Of a stretch of 64,000 bases of DNA, positions 1-11,197 are shown piece after piece (position 1 is the stretch's first letter; each line of letters opens with the position of its first letter). The notes beneath the pieces are model-generated. The model was not told where the DNA came from. It saw only the letters and a program-made list of their open reading frames with translations, and searched no databases. The stretch comes from Notospermus geniculatus (taxonomy: Eukaryota > Nemertea > Pilidiophora > Heteronemertea > Lineidae), in NCBI GenBank assembly GCA_002633025.1, contig NMRB01000730.1, positions 7,233 through 71,232 on the forward strand, in the 5' to 3' direction. Made by a program: the position numbers and the translations under genes.

Positions 1-190
1 GGGGGGTAGCTTTGGCCCTGGAAGTTACCTTGGACTCACCCTCAAGGCTGGAACCCACTACAGTGGTTTTCCACCATCTGCAGGCCTCCAGTTTTCAAAG
101 GCCTTGGTCCATTACTAGTCTTGTCATGTCCTTTGTCCTTGTAGGCCTACTTATATGAACCCGTATAGGCCTTCATCACGATGAAAAATC

Positions 191-472
191 GGGCAGCAAG
201 TCAGAAAGTTGCTACTGTGGAAACATATACTTTCAAACTGAGTGCATTTTCCACGGCTTTCTTGCTAGCATGCACTCGAACAGGAGTTCGGCGACGCCAT
301 CTGTTGTGAACTGCAGGAACAATTTATCACAATGCCTGCGGATATTGGACAGCAAGTGCAGAAATTCGCTGCTGTGGAATCTTTATCAGACTCAAGATAT
401 CGCACTTTTTCACAACTTTCTTGCTACCTCACACTCGGAGAGGAGGTCGGGCAAATAACGCCATCTGTTGTG
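191..472. repeat. Degenerate direct repeat, about 160-bp unit, two copies
   Basis: Two diverged copies (about 191-312 and 350-472) share the order CAGCAAGT, a GCTGTGGAA-like block, CTTTCTTGCTA, and CGCCATCTGTTGTGAA. The origin is unknown. The two short overlapping reading frames here follow the repeat and are not supported as genes. Confidence 0.6.
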
Positions 473-776
473 AATGTAAACAGAAGGTATTTGCCATTGT
501 CTGAAACAAATAACAATCCCATCTCTCGGGATTCACCTCATCCAGTGATATCCTGGTACAGGGTTGGTTTACACCAATTCTGATAGGATCCCTGCCACTT
601 CTGTGTTGACAGTGTGGAACATTTGACATTTTTACCGAACAATCAACGATTCATGTTCCTTTTCTTCGTCGCAAAACACTATATCGTTTGCTATTGTGCA
701 GTCGAAATTGTCAACAATGGAAAGCCGAGTCTGTGTCTCGCCAGGGAGATGCTTGGTGAAATGAATTTCTGGATGT

Positions 777-1220
777 GAGTCAGACAGTGGGTCAAAGTGC
801 TACTGCCTAATGTAGCAGCTAATGTCAGTCAAATCAGCCAATACACCGATTTCACATCTCACACGATCGCAGCGCCCCTGGTAGAATTTTTGACAGCCAC
901 TTCCGTTTTCAACCTCACTACCAGGAGTATGGGCAAAAAATTCCTGGATCGAGGTTGAATTGCGGGCATTGGTTCCCAATGCCACCACCAGGGGATGGAT
1001 CCCTGGCGGCCATATCCGGAACCAACACGTGTTTTTTTCAACCTCGATCTAGGAAATATTTGCCTTACTCCTGGTAGTGAGGTTGAAAACGGAAGTGGCC
1101 GTCGAAAATTCTACTAAGGGTGCTGTGATCGTGCGAGATGTGAAATCGGTGTATTTGTGAAGACGAGTCAGAGTGGGTCAAAGTGCTACTGCCTAATGTA
1201 GCGGCTAATGTCAGTCAAAT
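777..1220. mobile_element. Foldback element between 55-bp direct repeats
   Basis: An inverted repeat with arms of about 120 bp (840-960 and 1041-1157, sharing AATACACCGATTTCACATCT and CCACTTCCGTTTTCAACCTC) encloses a loop of about 80 bp. Outside the arms, nearly identical direct repeats of about 55 bp occur at 777-834 and 1165-1220 (core GGGTCAAAGTGCTACTGCC). The direct repeats are far longer than normal target duplications. They could be part of a composite element or the result of a local duplication. No protein is encoded. Confidence 0.75.
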
Positions 1221-1678
1221 ATTCTTGTCTGTAGCCATTTCTTGGTCATAAAACAACTCCTTTTCAATTGGAAAGGGAAGTTGTCTGATCACCTTTGGAA
1301 TTTCAGTCAACTCATTCAAGCTCGTATCAAGAACAGGAAATAGTTAAGTTCTGAGCAATGCACTCGGGAATCTGGTTCGAGGCAAAATTCCTCTTGTCCT
1401 TTCATTCGATTGGAGTTTTGAGAAACTTTGGAAGGGAATTTGAGATGTTCCTTAAGGGTATATTATGAGTTATTTGTCTAGAATCTGTCAGGTTTTGTGT
1501 GTGTACAAAAGATGTATGTTTTATTTGAATAATGTGAAGCACTAATGGCACTGTACTGTCTCAGTGCAATAAATTATGCATCAATGTCGCCTCACTGATG
1601 AATTGTTGGAGTTTGCATTCAAATTCATGTCTGTGTTCTTCACTTTTAATACTGGTAGCACACAGGCAAATTCATGTC

Positions 1679-1889
1679 TATAGAGGCCTTGCAAATGACG
1701 TCACAAGCCGCCATGCTGGGGGGCACATGCTGCAAAGGCGCAGCGAAATGAGCCGTGCATGCCCCAATGACGTTACATCAAACAATGGCGTGGCGCACTT
1801 CACGCAGGTCACGTCACACCTCTGCGCCCTGTCAAGGCCTGTGCCCTCCGGCATGGCCGCCAGGATGACGTCATTGCAAGGCCTCTATA
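1679..1889 (-). mobile_element. MITE family 1 (TATAGAGGC ends), copy A
   Basis: A 211-bp element with terminal inverted repeats TATAGAGGCCTTGCAA...TTGCAAGGCCTCTATA. It carries TGACGTCA next to each end. It is one of three copies (also 7200-7386 and 13332-13525), here in the opposite orientation. TA-type target duplication is suggested. It is non-autonomous and has no coding capacity. The 107-codon reading frame across it is spurious. Confidence 0.85.
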
Positions 1890-1934
1890 GCGGTCCATCC
1901 ACGTACAATATTATTGCATAATATGGGGCCCAAA

Positions 1935-2415
1935 ATGGGCGTACATCACTCTTGCGACTTGAAGCAACTGACCAGGAGCCATGTTCCCGAAGCCATCATT
2001 AGGTTAACGATGTCGTTAAAACTGGGAAAATGCATAGCGTAACGACATCGTTAACCTAACGACGGCTTCGGGAACATGGGTCCAGATCAGTCGCTGGTGA
2101 CGTACACGCTATGCGCACATTGCAAATTCAGCAACTCAGTAAAACTAGGAGGATCCAATCAGTCGTCATGTCCAGATCGCGTACATCGCAGCGACTGAAT
2201 GAAACTGGGTACAACTAGTCGCTAGAAAGTGGAACATGTGCAACTCATGGCGACTGGCAAAATCTCAGTTCCAGTGAGTCGCAAGGGTGCGTACAACGAC
2301 CGTTTCTGGCGACTGATCAGTCGCCTCCAGTTCCAGGTACATGTAGATCCTCCCAGTCGCCAGGTAGCTCAGTGGTGACTGGTCGAATCCAGTCGCAAGT
2401 GCGATGTACGCCCGG
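1935..2415. mobile_element. Foldback element with GGGCGTACATC termini
   Basis: The left end GGGCGTACATCACTCTTGCG and right end CGCAAGTGCGATGTACGCCC are inverted copies. Internal sequence is rich in degenerate CAGTCGC and GCGACTG motifs on both strands. It contains a separate small hairpin (1979-2079). It belongs to a loose family with 3016-3366, 8434-8783 and 50285-50666. The preceding 1888-1934 segment (GGTCCATCCACGTACAATAT, GGGCCCAAAATGGG) recurs at 10219-10271. Confidence 0.75.
1979..2079. mobile_element. Small near-perfect hairpin, 40-bp stem
   Basis: Arms 1979-2018 and about 2040-2079 are inverted copies starting CCATGTTCCCGAAGCC, with two mismatches visible over 40 bp and a loop of about 21 bp. 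It sits inside the larger foldback element. It may be a snapback MITE or a micro-inversion. If transcribed it would form a pre-miRNA-sized hairpin, but nothing shows that it is processed. Confidence 0.8.
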
Positions 2416-2770
2416 CTTTTGATCCTAGACATCTGTCTAGGTTTGCCGACTTAGGGCTCCAGTCTGAATCAACCCTAAATAGGTGCAAATCCAACCTCTC
2501 ACTTTGGTCTTCATCGCCATCTCATGATCACGGTAGTGTGTCCTCACCTTGACCTTTCCTCATCCTGGTCTGCGGAATACCCATCTTCACCTTGAACTGG
2601 CTGCAGATGATTCTACCGGCAAAAAGGTGCAAACGAGACCGCACCTTGCTGCTAATTACTGCAACATCATCAATCAATGAGAGGTATACTAACCTCACTC
2701 AGACCCTCCAGGCCTCCGCACGAGCCGTCTGAACTGCGGAAGTCGCAAGGTACAAGGTAGCTTACTGTCC

Positions 2771-2911
2771 AGGGGCCGATCCAGGACTTGGGAAAAGAGG
2801 GGGCGCCCTGTGCTAGGAACATTGAAATTTGCCCAATTCCTGAATTTCACGGTCGATTTTACAGATTTTTTGGCCAAAAGGGGAGGTGCACCCCCTTTGA
2901 ATCTGCACTTG
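2771..2911 (+). mobile_element. MITE family 4 (GGCGGATCCAGGATTT type), copy 1
   Basis: It shares with 34292-34457 and 35234-35408 the order: start GGGGC-GATCCAGGA, GGGAAA-GAGGGGGCGC, TGTGCTAG-AACATTGAAAT, a TTACAGATTTTTTGGCC-like block, and a C-rich end. It is shorter than the others. Just downstream (2917-2955) is a minus-strand fragment of SINE family 1 (GGGATGATTAATCCCAT). Confidence 0.75.
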
Positions 2912-3015
2912 CTGTCCATGCGATGGACTGAATAGCCAGGGATGATTAATCCCATAAGCTATGCCCAGGATAACTACAGTGCTATCAAGGCACCTCTTTG
3001 TAGTGGACTTAAGGG

Positions 3016-3366
3016 GCTTACAGGTCCACATTGCGTCTTGAAGCAACTCGACGGATCAAAAAACCACCAAGCGCAGGTCGACATTTCAGTGATTGAGAGG
3101 AACTCAGAGCAACTGGCAGTTACCTCAAACAGCACGCTCATGTTGACAGCGCGTCTTCCATGCCCTCGGTCCGTTTTCTAACAACTAGTCACCAAAAAGT
3201 AGAACATGGGCAACTCGCGGTAACTAGCGGATCCGGCAGTTGCTTGGAGACGCAAGCGCGCTTAGGGCGACAGAATCAGCAACTGAGCAGTCACTCCGAG
3301 TTGCTTCCATCGCTGGAAAGCTAGTTGCCACAAGTTGCTTCAAGATGCAATGTCGACCTGTAAGCG
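3016..3366. mobile_element. Foldback element, CTTACAGGTC termini
   Basis: The left CTTACAGGTCCACATTGCGT and right ACTTGCTTCAAGATGCAATG / TCGACCTGTAAG regions are inverted copies of about 30 bp. The interior has scattered GCAACT and AGTTGC motifs and resembles the elements at 1935-2415 and 8434-8783. The small reading frames across it are not credible. Confidence 0.65.
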
Positions 3367-3734
3367 TCTGTAAGTCCATATTTCATGAAACTGGCAAAAA
3401 GGGCATTATTCACAAATATTTTAGTAGGTGTCTTCCTGGAACCTCATGAATATTAAATGACTGATTGTAAGATTGTAAACATTTATGTAGGTGTGTTTCC
3501 TCACAATCTTTATTGATATCTTGTGCCACCATGACTCATAATGACTTACTCTCTTATCTACCAGCATAGCATTGAACAACCTTGAAAAATACGTTCAATC
3601 CTGAATTGAATTCTTATAAGTTCTTCAGCACTTTTGAACGGCTTCGCCGATAATAGCATCCGGTGCAGAAATGAAGTCGAGCTTCACGTGATTCGAATCG
3701 AAATGTAGGGTGTCATCGTCCTGGGGTTGAGTTA

Positions 3735-3875
3735 TTATGTACAGTACTCTGCATAATTACCTACCTCCCACATCGCGTACATCCGTGTTACCACATGCAG
3801 CATCATGTGCGTACCGTCCTCGTACCTTCCGCAGAAGGTACGTGGATAAAGGAAGGTCATTTGTGCTCCGTACGA
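3735..3875 (-). mobile_element. MITE family 2 (TACAGTA...CAATTGACC), deleted copy
   Basis: A short diverged member of the family at 24354-24603. It keeps TACAGTACTCTGCATAATTA at the left, the internal CCGTCCTCGTACCTTCCGC block, and an AAGGTCATTTGTGCTCCGTA end. The central part present in full copies is missing. Confidence 0.6.
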
Positions 3876-3937
3876 GAAAACCAAAGCAATGTTATGCAAG
3901 GCTGACATAATCCGGCCTTTCACTCTGATATCTTGGC

Positions 3938-4045
3938 ATCCTCCCGTAGCAGGGCTTTGGTCTCGTTCCTCTTCATACACTCGCACACAAAGTTTGTATG
4001 AGTGGATGAAGATGAGCGAGGTAAAAACCCCTGCTGTGGGAGGAT
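3938..4045 (+). mobile_element. MITE family 3 (TCCTCCCGTAGCAGGG hairpin), copy 1
   Basis: A palindromic element of about 108 bp. The left arm ATCCTCCCGTAGCAGGGCTT pairs with the right arm CCCCTGCTGTGGGAGGAT, with a centre around CACACAAAGTTTGTATGAG. Other copies are at 18949-19057 (opposite orientation), 27451-27548 and 30301-30398. It produces reading frames on both strands that are not genes. Confidence 0.85.
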
Positions 4046-4284
4046 GATATCTTGGGGGCCTAGAAGAATCAGTTCTGGAGAACAAGCACTGCTTTTTGCG
4101 GCAATGGAAGTATACCTTGGTGCAGCTGTCGCAGTTAAAGGTGGCACACCACAATATCGCCAACGAAAAGAGGTGGCGCCACCAAAAAAGGAAATGTTAA
4201 GTATGGTTGTGGCATTGATTGTAACCAAAAACTTGCCAACACAACAGTGTCCTCAAAGGGAAATATTGAAAATGTGGTGTTTTG

Positions 4285-4285
4285 N
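4285..4285. other. Single unknown base (N)
   Basis: An isolated N in TTTTGNGTTGCC. It may be an ambiguous call or a zero-length gap marker. The surrounding 4197-4440 holds no recognised feature. Confidence 0.6.
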
Positions 4286-4754
4286 GTTGCCAGTTGTGGT
4301 GATGTGTGGCCATCAGCAGTACACGAGACCACTGAGTGGTGCGTCTGCTGTAAACCGGCAACCGCCACAAAAATTGCCGACCACGAAAATTGCCTGTACG
4401 AGCAACAAAAATGGTGACGTGTGCTGCTAGCTTAAAGGTGTTTAAGACATCCATGTGTAACTTGGGCAAATACATGGGAAGTCCGATGCATTAGCTAAAG
4501 TTACACGCAGTTTATCTTGAACACCCTTTATGAATATAGAAGGCCCAATACGGTAATCATTTCAAGGAAGTGATTATAGTGGTTCAAGTTTTCGATTCAA
4601 TTATCTTGAGTGTTCAGATATTGTTGAATGCCAGATTAGTGTCCCTGGGGAGTGATTTTGATGAAATTGAACGATAATCTATATCAAATGTGACAAAAGC
4701 TTTGTCGATTTCACTCAGTGTGGTATAAAATGCCAACACTCGACTCCTATTCAG

Positions 4755-4945
4755 CATTGGGTCATATGGATAAAGACTAGCAAATGCTTTTACTTCAGAT
4801 TTGTACAACATTGGGTCATATGAAAAAAGACCAGCAAATGCTTTAACTTCAGATTTGTACAGCACTGCTGCCTTGTGCATTTGTATTGCAAAATTCAAGT
4901 AAAAGCATTTGGGCCTACTAGTCTTTATTCATATGACCCAACATC
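4755..4945. repeat. Duplicated 64-bp unit plus an inverted third copy
   Basis: CATTGGGTCATATG followed by AAAGAC, AGCAAATGCTTT and ACTTCAGATTTGTACA occurs twice in tandem at about 4755-4864. A partial inverted copy (AAAAGCATTTGGGCC, CATATGACCCAACA) follows at 4902-4943. The minus-strand reading frame here is only the translation of this repeat. Confidence 0.75.
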
Positions 4946-5161
4946 TCACTGCCCAACATATTAGCGGGAGCAGACCAGGTGATATCACAAGTGATCCAAT
5001 CACCACCGAACAAAATCGGCTGTTGACGCCAAGTGTGCGTGGACAGTGATGCATGGAATCTTCTTGCCAGCAATGATCACCCAATATCAAACAAATACCA
5101 AAAAGATTTAATTGTGGCGATCAGATCACCTGTGATATCACCTTCATTTCGTTGGTGTGCC

Positions 5162-5382
5162 CAGGGCTTTAGATAATTTTGGACCGCAAAGAGTATCATA
5201 CTCTTCTCTTCAGAATTTGAAGAGTATTAATTTTCACTCTTCAAAAAGGAATATTCCATTAGTAAAGTATTACAAACTGATAAATCTCAAGGAGTATTCC
5301 ACCCTTTCAGTTCTGGAATGGAGGAGTATTTTGAGATTTCAAGGAGTATTTTAAGCAAATACTCCTCTAATCTTAAGCCCTG
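5162..5382. mobile_element. MITE with CAGGGCTTTAGAT termini
   Basis: A 221-bp element bounded by CAGGGCTTTAGAT and ATCTTAAGCCCTG type inverted ends. The interior is AT-rich and full of GAGTATT and AATACTC repeats. hAT-like ends are suggested by CAGGG, but I could not identify a clean target duplication. Confidence 0.65.
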
Positions 5383-6194
5383 CTTTATCATCATACCTTG
5401 GTGTTTGGATGGTCGTCATGCCTTGCCTGCATAATTTTCACAAGTCGCATAAAATTGAAGTGAAAATGTCTGTTTATTTGATTGATCGAGTTCATTCTGT
5501 GAAATGGCTGTTATCAAAGGGCGGCCAGCCATTAAAGGTGCGTTTCATGTCAATAAACCCTATTCTGCATAACCCATAAACACTCCAGCTTGATCAAGTA
5601 GAACAGAAGAGTGCGCTCACGGACATTATTTTTCCGATCAACGAGCAATTTTCCGTCATCAAACAAAAACTACTTAATCATAGAATTAATCTTAGCCTAC
5701 CTGAAGGCACAAAACGGTCGTCGGCAACGGTGGCCATAGCGACCGTCGCTAGGGTAAAATGGCCGATGAATCAGCGCGCCGTTTCTACTGCCCTGCGATA
5801 TTCTGATAACGCATGAAATCTGTACGGTATACAACGGCGACTTGAAAGCGCCGCATCTAGTTTCCCATAAAATGTTCGTCGCGAGTAAGAAACAATTTAT
5901 CTGGGTTGTCGTCCATGGCGGATGGTGTTAGGGTAATTTTCATGATTGGTTGAGTGGCTGTCTCTGAATTCTAATGACCCTTGCCCTGCTGCAGATAATG
6001 GTGTTGGGAGGAATTGAGAAAGGTTGCACTTTTCCCCCTTTGTACTTCCCGACTGCAAAGACTTATAACTTACTGATGCCCTTTCCGGGCTACAGTTAGT
6101 GAACTCCTCCAGACTGCCAAGGCCAATTCTGTCAAAAATGGTTATGCGTAAAAATCATTGAAATATACCTGAATCCCTTCAAATAGGTATTCAT

Positions 6195-6741
6195 TAGGGC
6201 CGTTTAAATGACAAGCCAAAAAACCACATTCGGATTCGATCCGATCGACCCACATTCTCGACCGAGTGTGTTCCAAGTTTTTAGGTAGTGTTTGCACACG
6301 CATGTTAATCTGGTCACATTCCGACTTCAGATTATCCTCATGGAACTCACCACAGCGAGGCGGTTAGTGGAGGTAGAAAAACCACACAAATGCACATGGT
6401 GGGGTGAATCCGGATTCGGGTCCCATTTGCGTTTAGACGAGAATTTAAATCTGGTCGTTTGTGGTCCAATGCGTGTTTGGGACCAGCAAAAGTCGGTGGT
6501 CCATTTAAAATCCTGATTCGACCACATTGGACCACATAGCCAGTGTTGGCTATTGATGCCTTATGCGAGGGTCCGTGGGTTCGAGTCCGGAAGGAAGCTA
6601 TGTCTTTCACCTTAGAAACTTGTTACTATTTCATGCCCATTGGACCACATTGTGTAGTGTTTACACGCAAGAGTTTTGAACCACATTCAGATTCGATCAG
6701 ATCGCATCTGGATTTTTGCCTGTCGTCTAAACGGCCCTATA
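6195..6741. mobile_element. TIR element, TAGGGCCGTTTAAATGACA ends, with internal SINE fragment
   Basis: The ends TAGGGCCGTTTAAATGACAA and TTGCCTGTCGTCTAAACGGC-CCTA are inverted copies. CACATT-C-GATTCGATC-GATCG motifs recur near both ends. A fragment of SINE family 2 (about 6545-6640, with GGGTCCGTGGGTTCGAGTCC) lies inside, so the SINE inserted later. There is no transposase. Confidence 0.75.
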
Positions 6742-7199
6742 GGAAAGCTCAGACAAAGTATGTCCCACATCAGTTGTAGGCCAAGGAAGAAATGCACCTG
6801 AGTTTGAAAATAGTAACAGACTATAGAAAGGCACTTCATTTATTCCCGTAAATAACCCATGGCGGGGATCTGTCAAGTTATTTGCAAATAACCTTCAGCA
6901 TAATTGGCTGACATTTTAATATGCAAGAGGCGTCTCACTATATCAAAGGGAAGGGAGGAATGTCGGTTCATAAATATCAACACCCAGTATGCTTCATAAA
7001 TGTTCACCAAACAAGTGGCTTATTCAGTGTATCACTTGATCTATTCAGACGAGACGAGAGAACCCTTTCACACCCGCATTCTAAAGGCCCAGTCTTCTCA
7101 CTGCCTGATTTCCAGGAGAATCTCACAGGATTCTGACACCCCATTTAGCCATTTCGCTGCCATAGACCAGTATTCCGGGCCATAAGCGGTCCCACTGCG

Positions 7200-7386
7200 A
7201 TAGAGGCTTTGCAATGACGTCATCCTGGCGGCCATTCTGGAGGACACAGGACGCGAAGGTGTGAGCCAACCGTGACATGACTTGCGTGAAGAGCGCCACA
7301 CCATTGTTTGACGTAACGTCATCAGGCATGCACGGCATGCGCGTCTCCAGCATGGCGGCTTGTGAAGTCATATGCAAAGCCTCAAT
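7200..7386 (+). mobile_element. MITE family 1, copy B
   Basis: A copy of about 187 bp with ends ATAGAGGCTTTGCAATGACG and TGCAAAGCCTCAATA. It keeps an intact TGACGTCA at the left end, while the right-end site has decayed to GAAGTCAT. Internal sequence matches copy C in the same orientation. Short reading frames over it are repeat shadows. Confidence 0.85.
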
Positions 7387-7468
7387 AGGTCAGAATACCA
7401 GTCCATGACATCATGATGCTACCATGGCGTTGTGTTTCTAATGCACTAGCATCATGTGGTAAAATCAT

Positions 7469-7665
7469 ACCTGCCTACCCACCATATTTGACCATATTTT
7501 TTACACTCAAAACTTTGTTTTTACACTTAAATGCAGAAAAATACACTGGTCGGAACAACTGCAGAATGTTGTGTTTCATTATTTTACACTGAAAAGTGTC
7601 ATTTTGTGGTCATTCCTCAAAAACAGTACATTTGTACAGCCAGCTCAAAGTTAGGGTAGGCAGGT
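7469..7665. mobile_element. MITE with ACCTGCCTACCC termini
   Basis: A 197-bp AT-rich element bounded by ACCTGCCTACCC and GGGTAGGCAGGT, a perfect 12-bp inverted repeat. The interior has TTTTACACT repeats and no coding potential. Confidence 0.75.
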
Positions 7666-8433
7666 CTGTAAAATACATTACGTTGCGTCATACTGAATGA
7701 CACTGATTACAGTAACATAGCGAATATGACACAGGACACTTTGGTAGAGAAGTGGTTAAAAAAAGTTCCAAAACAATTGGAGAGTTGTCTGTTGGCATTG
7801 GAACCAAATGAATTTCTTTATTCTTCGGTGATGAAAATTACCAACTGCAGTGAAAGTTTCAATTTGCCTCTCAACTGAGAATGGAAACTGCTGCTACTCG
7901 GACTCAAGGCTGATGCTGAAACGTAAGACCACGGTCATGACTGTGCCCTGTACATAAACTCTCAGTAATGAGGGGTTAATTTTGTCATCCAAAATTCATG
8001 AAACTTGGTCGTTACATCCGATACCATTACGGTGCTAAGTATTTAGCACGGGTAGTACATGCAAGACTAGCATTGCGTCAAGATATACTGTATAGTGTCC
8101 TCGGCGGCCATCAATTTTCCCTACATGCATTGGTATTCTTTACAATCCCTCTGTAGGCGTATAAAAAAGGAATTATCTGATATTAACGCTCGTACCATTG
8201 ATCACTGTTTCTCCCCTCGGCTGAGATAAATACAAATAAAAAATAACATGGTTGGCGTGTCGGCCTACGCTGTATTATAGTCCATTATGTGATATAGTGT
8301 CATCTGAATTCATTTTGAGTAAGATTACAAATTTTGTTGTTTATGTGTTCTACCTCTGTGGAAAGGGTGGCCTAATTATGGTTGGTGATTTTCATCTACA
8401 GTGAATTCAAGTGCGAAAGATTGTGAAGAGTCG

Positions 8434-8783
8434 GACAGGCAAGGTACTGAATGCTACACTGAAATTGTCGATGTCTTCTGATCGGACCACTCGGGATTCC
8501 GTCATGTGACTAGGTGTGCTCCACAAACGAGGCAATTCATTGCCAGCACGCGTGCATCAGAAGCGACTGAAGACAACAAGAACCAACCGTTGGCAACAAG
8601 TAGAACATGAGCAACTGGCTGGAACTAGCGGCAGCGGTCGGGCAACAGCGTTGCCGGTGTGTGCACATCAGCCTGTTTGAGCATCTGATCAGTTGCTGCT
8701 GGTTCCAGGTAGTCTCCAACCGTTGCCGGAAACGCCATTGCCGGTAGTTGCTTCCAGTCGCAAGGCTGATGTGCACTAGGCTT
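8434..8783. mobile_element. Repeat with foldback core, copy 1 (second copy at 50285-50666)
   Basis: A 350-bp segment matching 50285-50666 along most of its length: CGGACAGGCAA, GATCGGACCACTCGGGA, GGTGTGCTCCACAAACGAGG, then a foldback part (8543-8783) whose ends contain GCATCAGAAGCGACT and AGTCGCAAGGCTGATG. Internal GTTGCCGG and CCGGCAAC motifs give palindromic structure. It is non-coding. Confidence 0.8.
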
Positions 8784-8845
8784 TTCTCTGCATTCACACC
8801 ACAACCAACCACCCTGAAGATAAAGCTGTGGGGAATGGGGAGGAT

Positions 8846-9118
8846 CCTGGTGGAAAGTGGGGTAGTGGTTCGGGCCTCCGACTAGCAGTCAGAGGGTCCC
8901 GTGTTCGAATCCCACTGGGCGTAAGACTTTGGGCAAGTCTCTTTGCCTCACTGGCCTCAATCCACCCAGGTGTATAAATGGGTATACCGGTCGGAAATGC
9001 TCGGATTGTAGCGCTGAATGAGCAGCTCATCTGAGTTCTACTGAAAGGTTTCAGGATAGACTGGGGTTGAAGTGTGAAGTCGGATGACACCTCTACCATT
9101 GTTGATATCAGACTACAA
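8846..9118 (+). mobile_element. tRNA-derived SINE (family 3)
   Basis: The head has a pol III A-box-like GGGTAGTGGTTCGGG and a B-box GTGTTCGAATCCC, like a degenerate tRNA. The body contains CCACCCAGGTGTATAAATGGG, a segment I recall from marine invertebrate SINEs, and the tail ends ACCCAAACTTTAACTTT. A related head fragment lies at 61115-61204. The acceptor stem is not intact, so this is not a tRNA gene. Confidence 0.8.
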
Positions 9119-9559
9119 ACCCAAACTTTAACTTTTATGTCGAACGTGCTTGATGGTCATCACCAAACGCAGGGAGACCCACTCTAAACTTTCTTCTCAT
9201 GCCATCGTCCATCGCTCCTCAGATATCGCTCCGCAGCATCTGTAGTAGTGATGCTGAATCTGTACAGTTCTTAGAAGTCTTCAAGAGGTCCTCGAATTAC
9301 TCTGGACTCAGAGTTCTCCTTTATCATTCTGCGCAGCATTCTCTGGTTTCAGTCACATTGGAGGAAACGGACCGAACAATGTCAATTGTTTCTGTAACGT
9401 CTTGATGATCCTCTTCGGTCCCGAAGTACCAGACTGGAACAAAAGAATCCTAGTATGTCTGAGTAAGACTAAGTAATATGGCTGAGATAACGTACATCTG
9501 AGACCAATAACACACGAACAAGTTTAGAAAATCATTGGAAGGCTTTTGTTAAGGGTGAC

Positions 9560-10220
9560 AATGAATGACTAGAGGAAGATTGGCTCGCATACTGAGTCTA
9601 CTCAGAATTCCTTGTTGACCGCGGGCTCTACGGAGTAAGCTTGGTGTTTACGAGTTTGTTGACAAATTATATGCAAGTATTGCATTGTTGTTGATGAGAT
9701 TTTGCGTACACTTCTTCCTCCATGGGTTCGCCAAATTAAATGATGCGGAGTCCTTGAAGGATTGTCAGCTCTGCTGAAAAGCCATTGGAAATTACTGCCC
9801 GTCTTCGTCTACCAAGTCCGCTCAGAATTGCTTGTTGACCACACTCTACGGAGTGAGCGTGCTGTTTAAGGGCCTGTCACACTGAAGTGGTTCTCAAAAC
9901 GTCCTGCTCCGTCCTAAAAAAATCATAAAACGGGCTAGAACGTGTAACCCTTTGGCCAAATAATGCCTCTATATTCTGGAGCACCCTTCCCGTCCATGAA
10001 GTTCGTAGAAAGACTGTAAAAAGTTGCCACTACGTCCACTCCGTTCGCACACAGTTTGAGTCCGTTCAGCAAAATTTTCAAGAACATACTGAGAAGTAAC
10101 TCAGTGTGATTGGAGCATTCCAAGTTGACAAATTACAATGTATGCTGGCATTACATTGGTTGTTGAAGTGATTTTGCAATCACCTCCTCCAGTGGCCTGA
10201 GACCAATATTCACAAAGCAC
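9560..10220. repeat. Degenerate repeats of unknown type
   Basis: Short diverged blocks recur: CTCAGAATT-CTTGTTGACC-CTCTACGGAGT-AGC at about 9600-9640 and 9823-9865, and GACAAATTA-ATG-A-TGGCATT-TTGTTG-TGA at about 9660-9700 and 10128-10165. A further CTCAGCTCTGCTGAAAAG occurs at about 9767 and 10503. They may be remnants of one decayed element. Confidence 0.5.
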
Positions 10221-11120
10221 ATGTAACTTTAAAGCGGTCCATCCACGTACAATATAGGGCCCAAAATGGGTGTCATGTGCTTCTGCTATAATGGATGGAA
10301 GAAAGATTGGCAATAATATTGCCCATTTTGATCCTCATATTGTGCAATAATATTGCACATGGATATAAGGAAAGGCAAATCCTTCATCAGGCCGGTAGTG
10401 AACAGTTGGTTGCCCGCAAAAGGACAGTATTTTACGCAAAGTTACGAAATAGTTTCCGTAAAGTTACAAAAGCTTAAGATGACGTAAAGGAATTGAACAA
10501 TCCTCAGCTCTGCTGAAAAGTCAGGCCGGGGAAATTTACCGACTTCAGAAATTGCAATGTTTTATGCAAATGAGACGGCACGCTCTCTGCTATTTCACAC
10601 TCTGGATGACTAACACTTGTAAACCGATGCCTGTTGCTCAAGATGATCTGACACGGTTCGCACGGTTCCATCTCCGGCTCTGTGTTTGCGCTTTACACCA
10701 TGGATTTACCATCAGACGCTTTCTTTACAACACTTGTTGCTTTCTTATACACGGTGTCCAATATCATTTTGATGTAGATGTTAATGATGTGTTTTCGTCG
10801 GCAATTGACGTCTCAAGTAATGTTTGACTTCATCTTGGATCATGCCTTGAATTGATGTGACGTTTTAAGAGTGCTCTTCTTTTGCAAATAGCGGTCGGTT
10901 CCAGATCAGATGACTAACAGTTGTGAAGAGGAAAATATCTTGGAGGGAGTGGATGATGAGGACATTAACCCACTGCTATAAAAAGGAGTATGTAAAAAGT
11001 ATTGAAAGGCACCTGACACTTGTCTGAAAGGAAAGCCTGTTCATTGGCAAGTTCTCAGCAAATGCTTGATGATTTTGAATGCTTGATGATTTTGAACCAT
11101 ATATTGTGCAGTTGAAAAAG

Positions 11121-11197
11121 ACCGAGGGTCCAATCTGGGTTTCGAACCCGGGACCTAACGCTTCAAAGTCAAATGCTCTACCGAGTGAGCAAAAGGG
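11121..11197 (-). mobile_element. tRNA-like sequence (pseudogene or SINE head)
   Basis: Read on the minus strand it has GCTCACTCGGTAGAGCA (A-box-like D arm) and CCCGGGTTCGAAACCCAG (T arm, B-box), separated as in a tRNA. The anticodon stem pairs poorly and no matched acceptor stem is visible. It is probably a tRNA-derived retroelement fragment or tRNA pseudogene. Confidence 0.55.

Noticed and set aside
11121-11197. Possible minus-strand tRNA gene
   Set aside because: The T arm is good but the anticodon stem pairs poorly and no 7-bp acceptor stem is visible.
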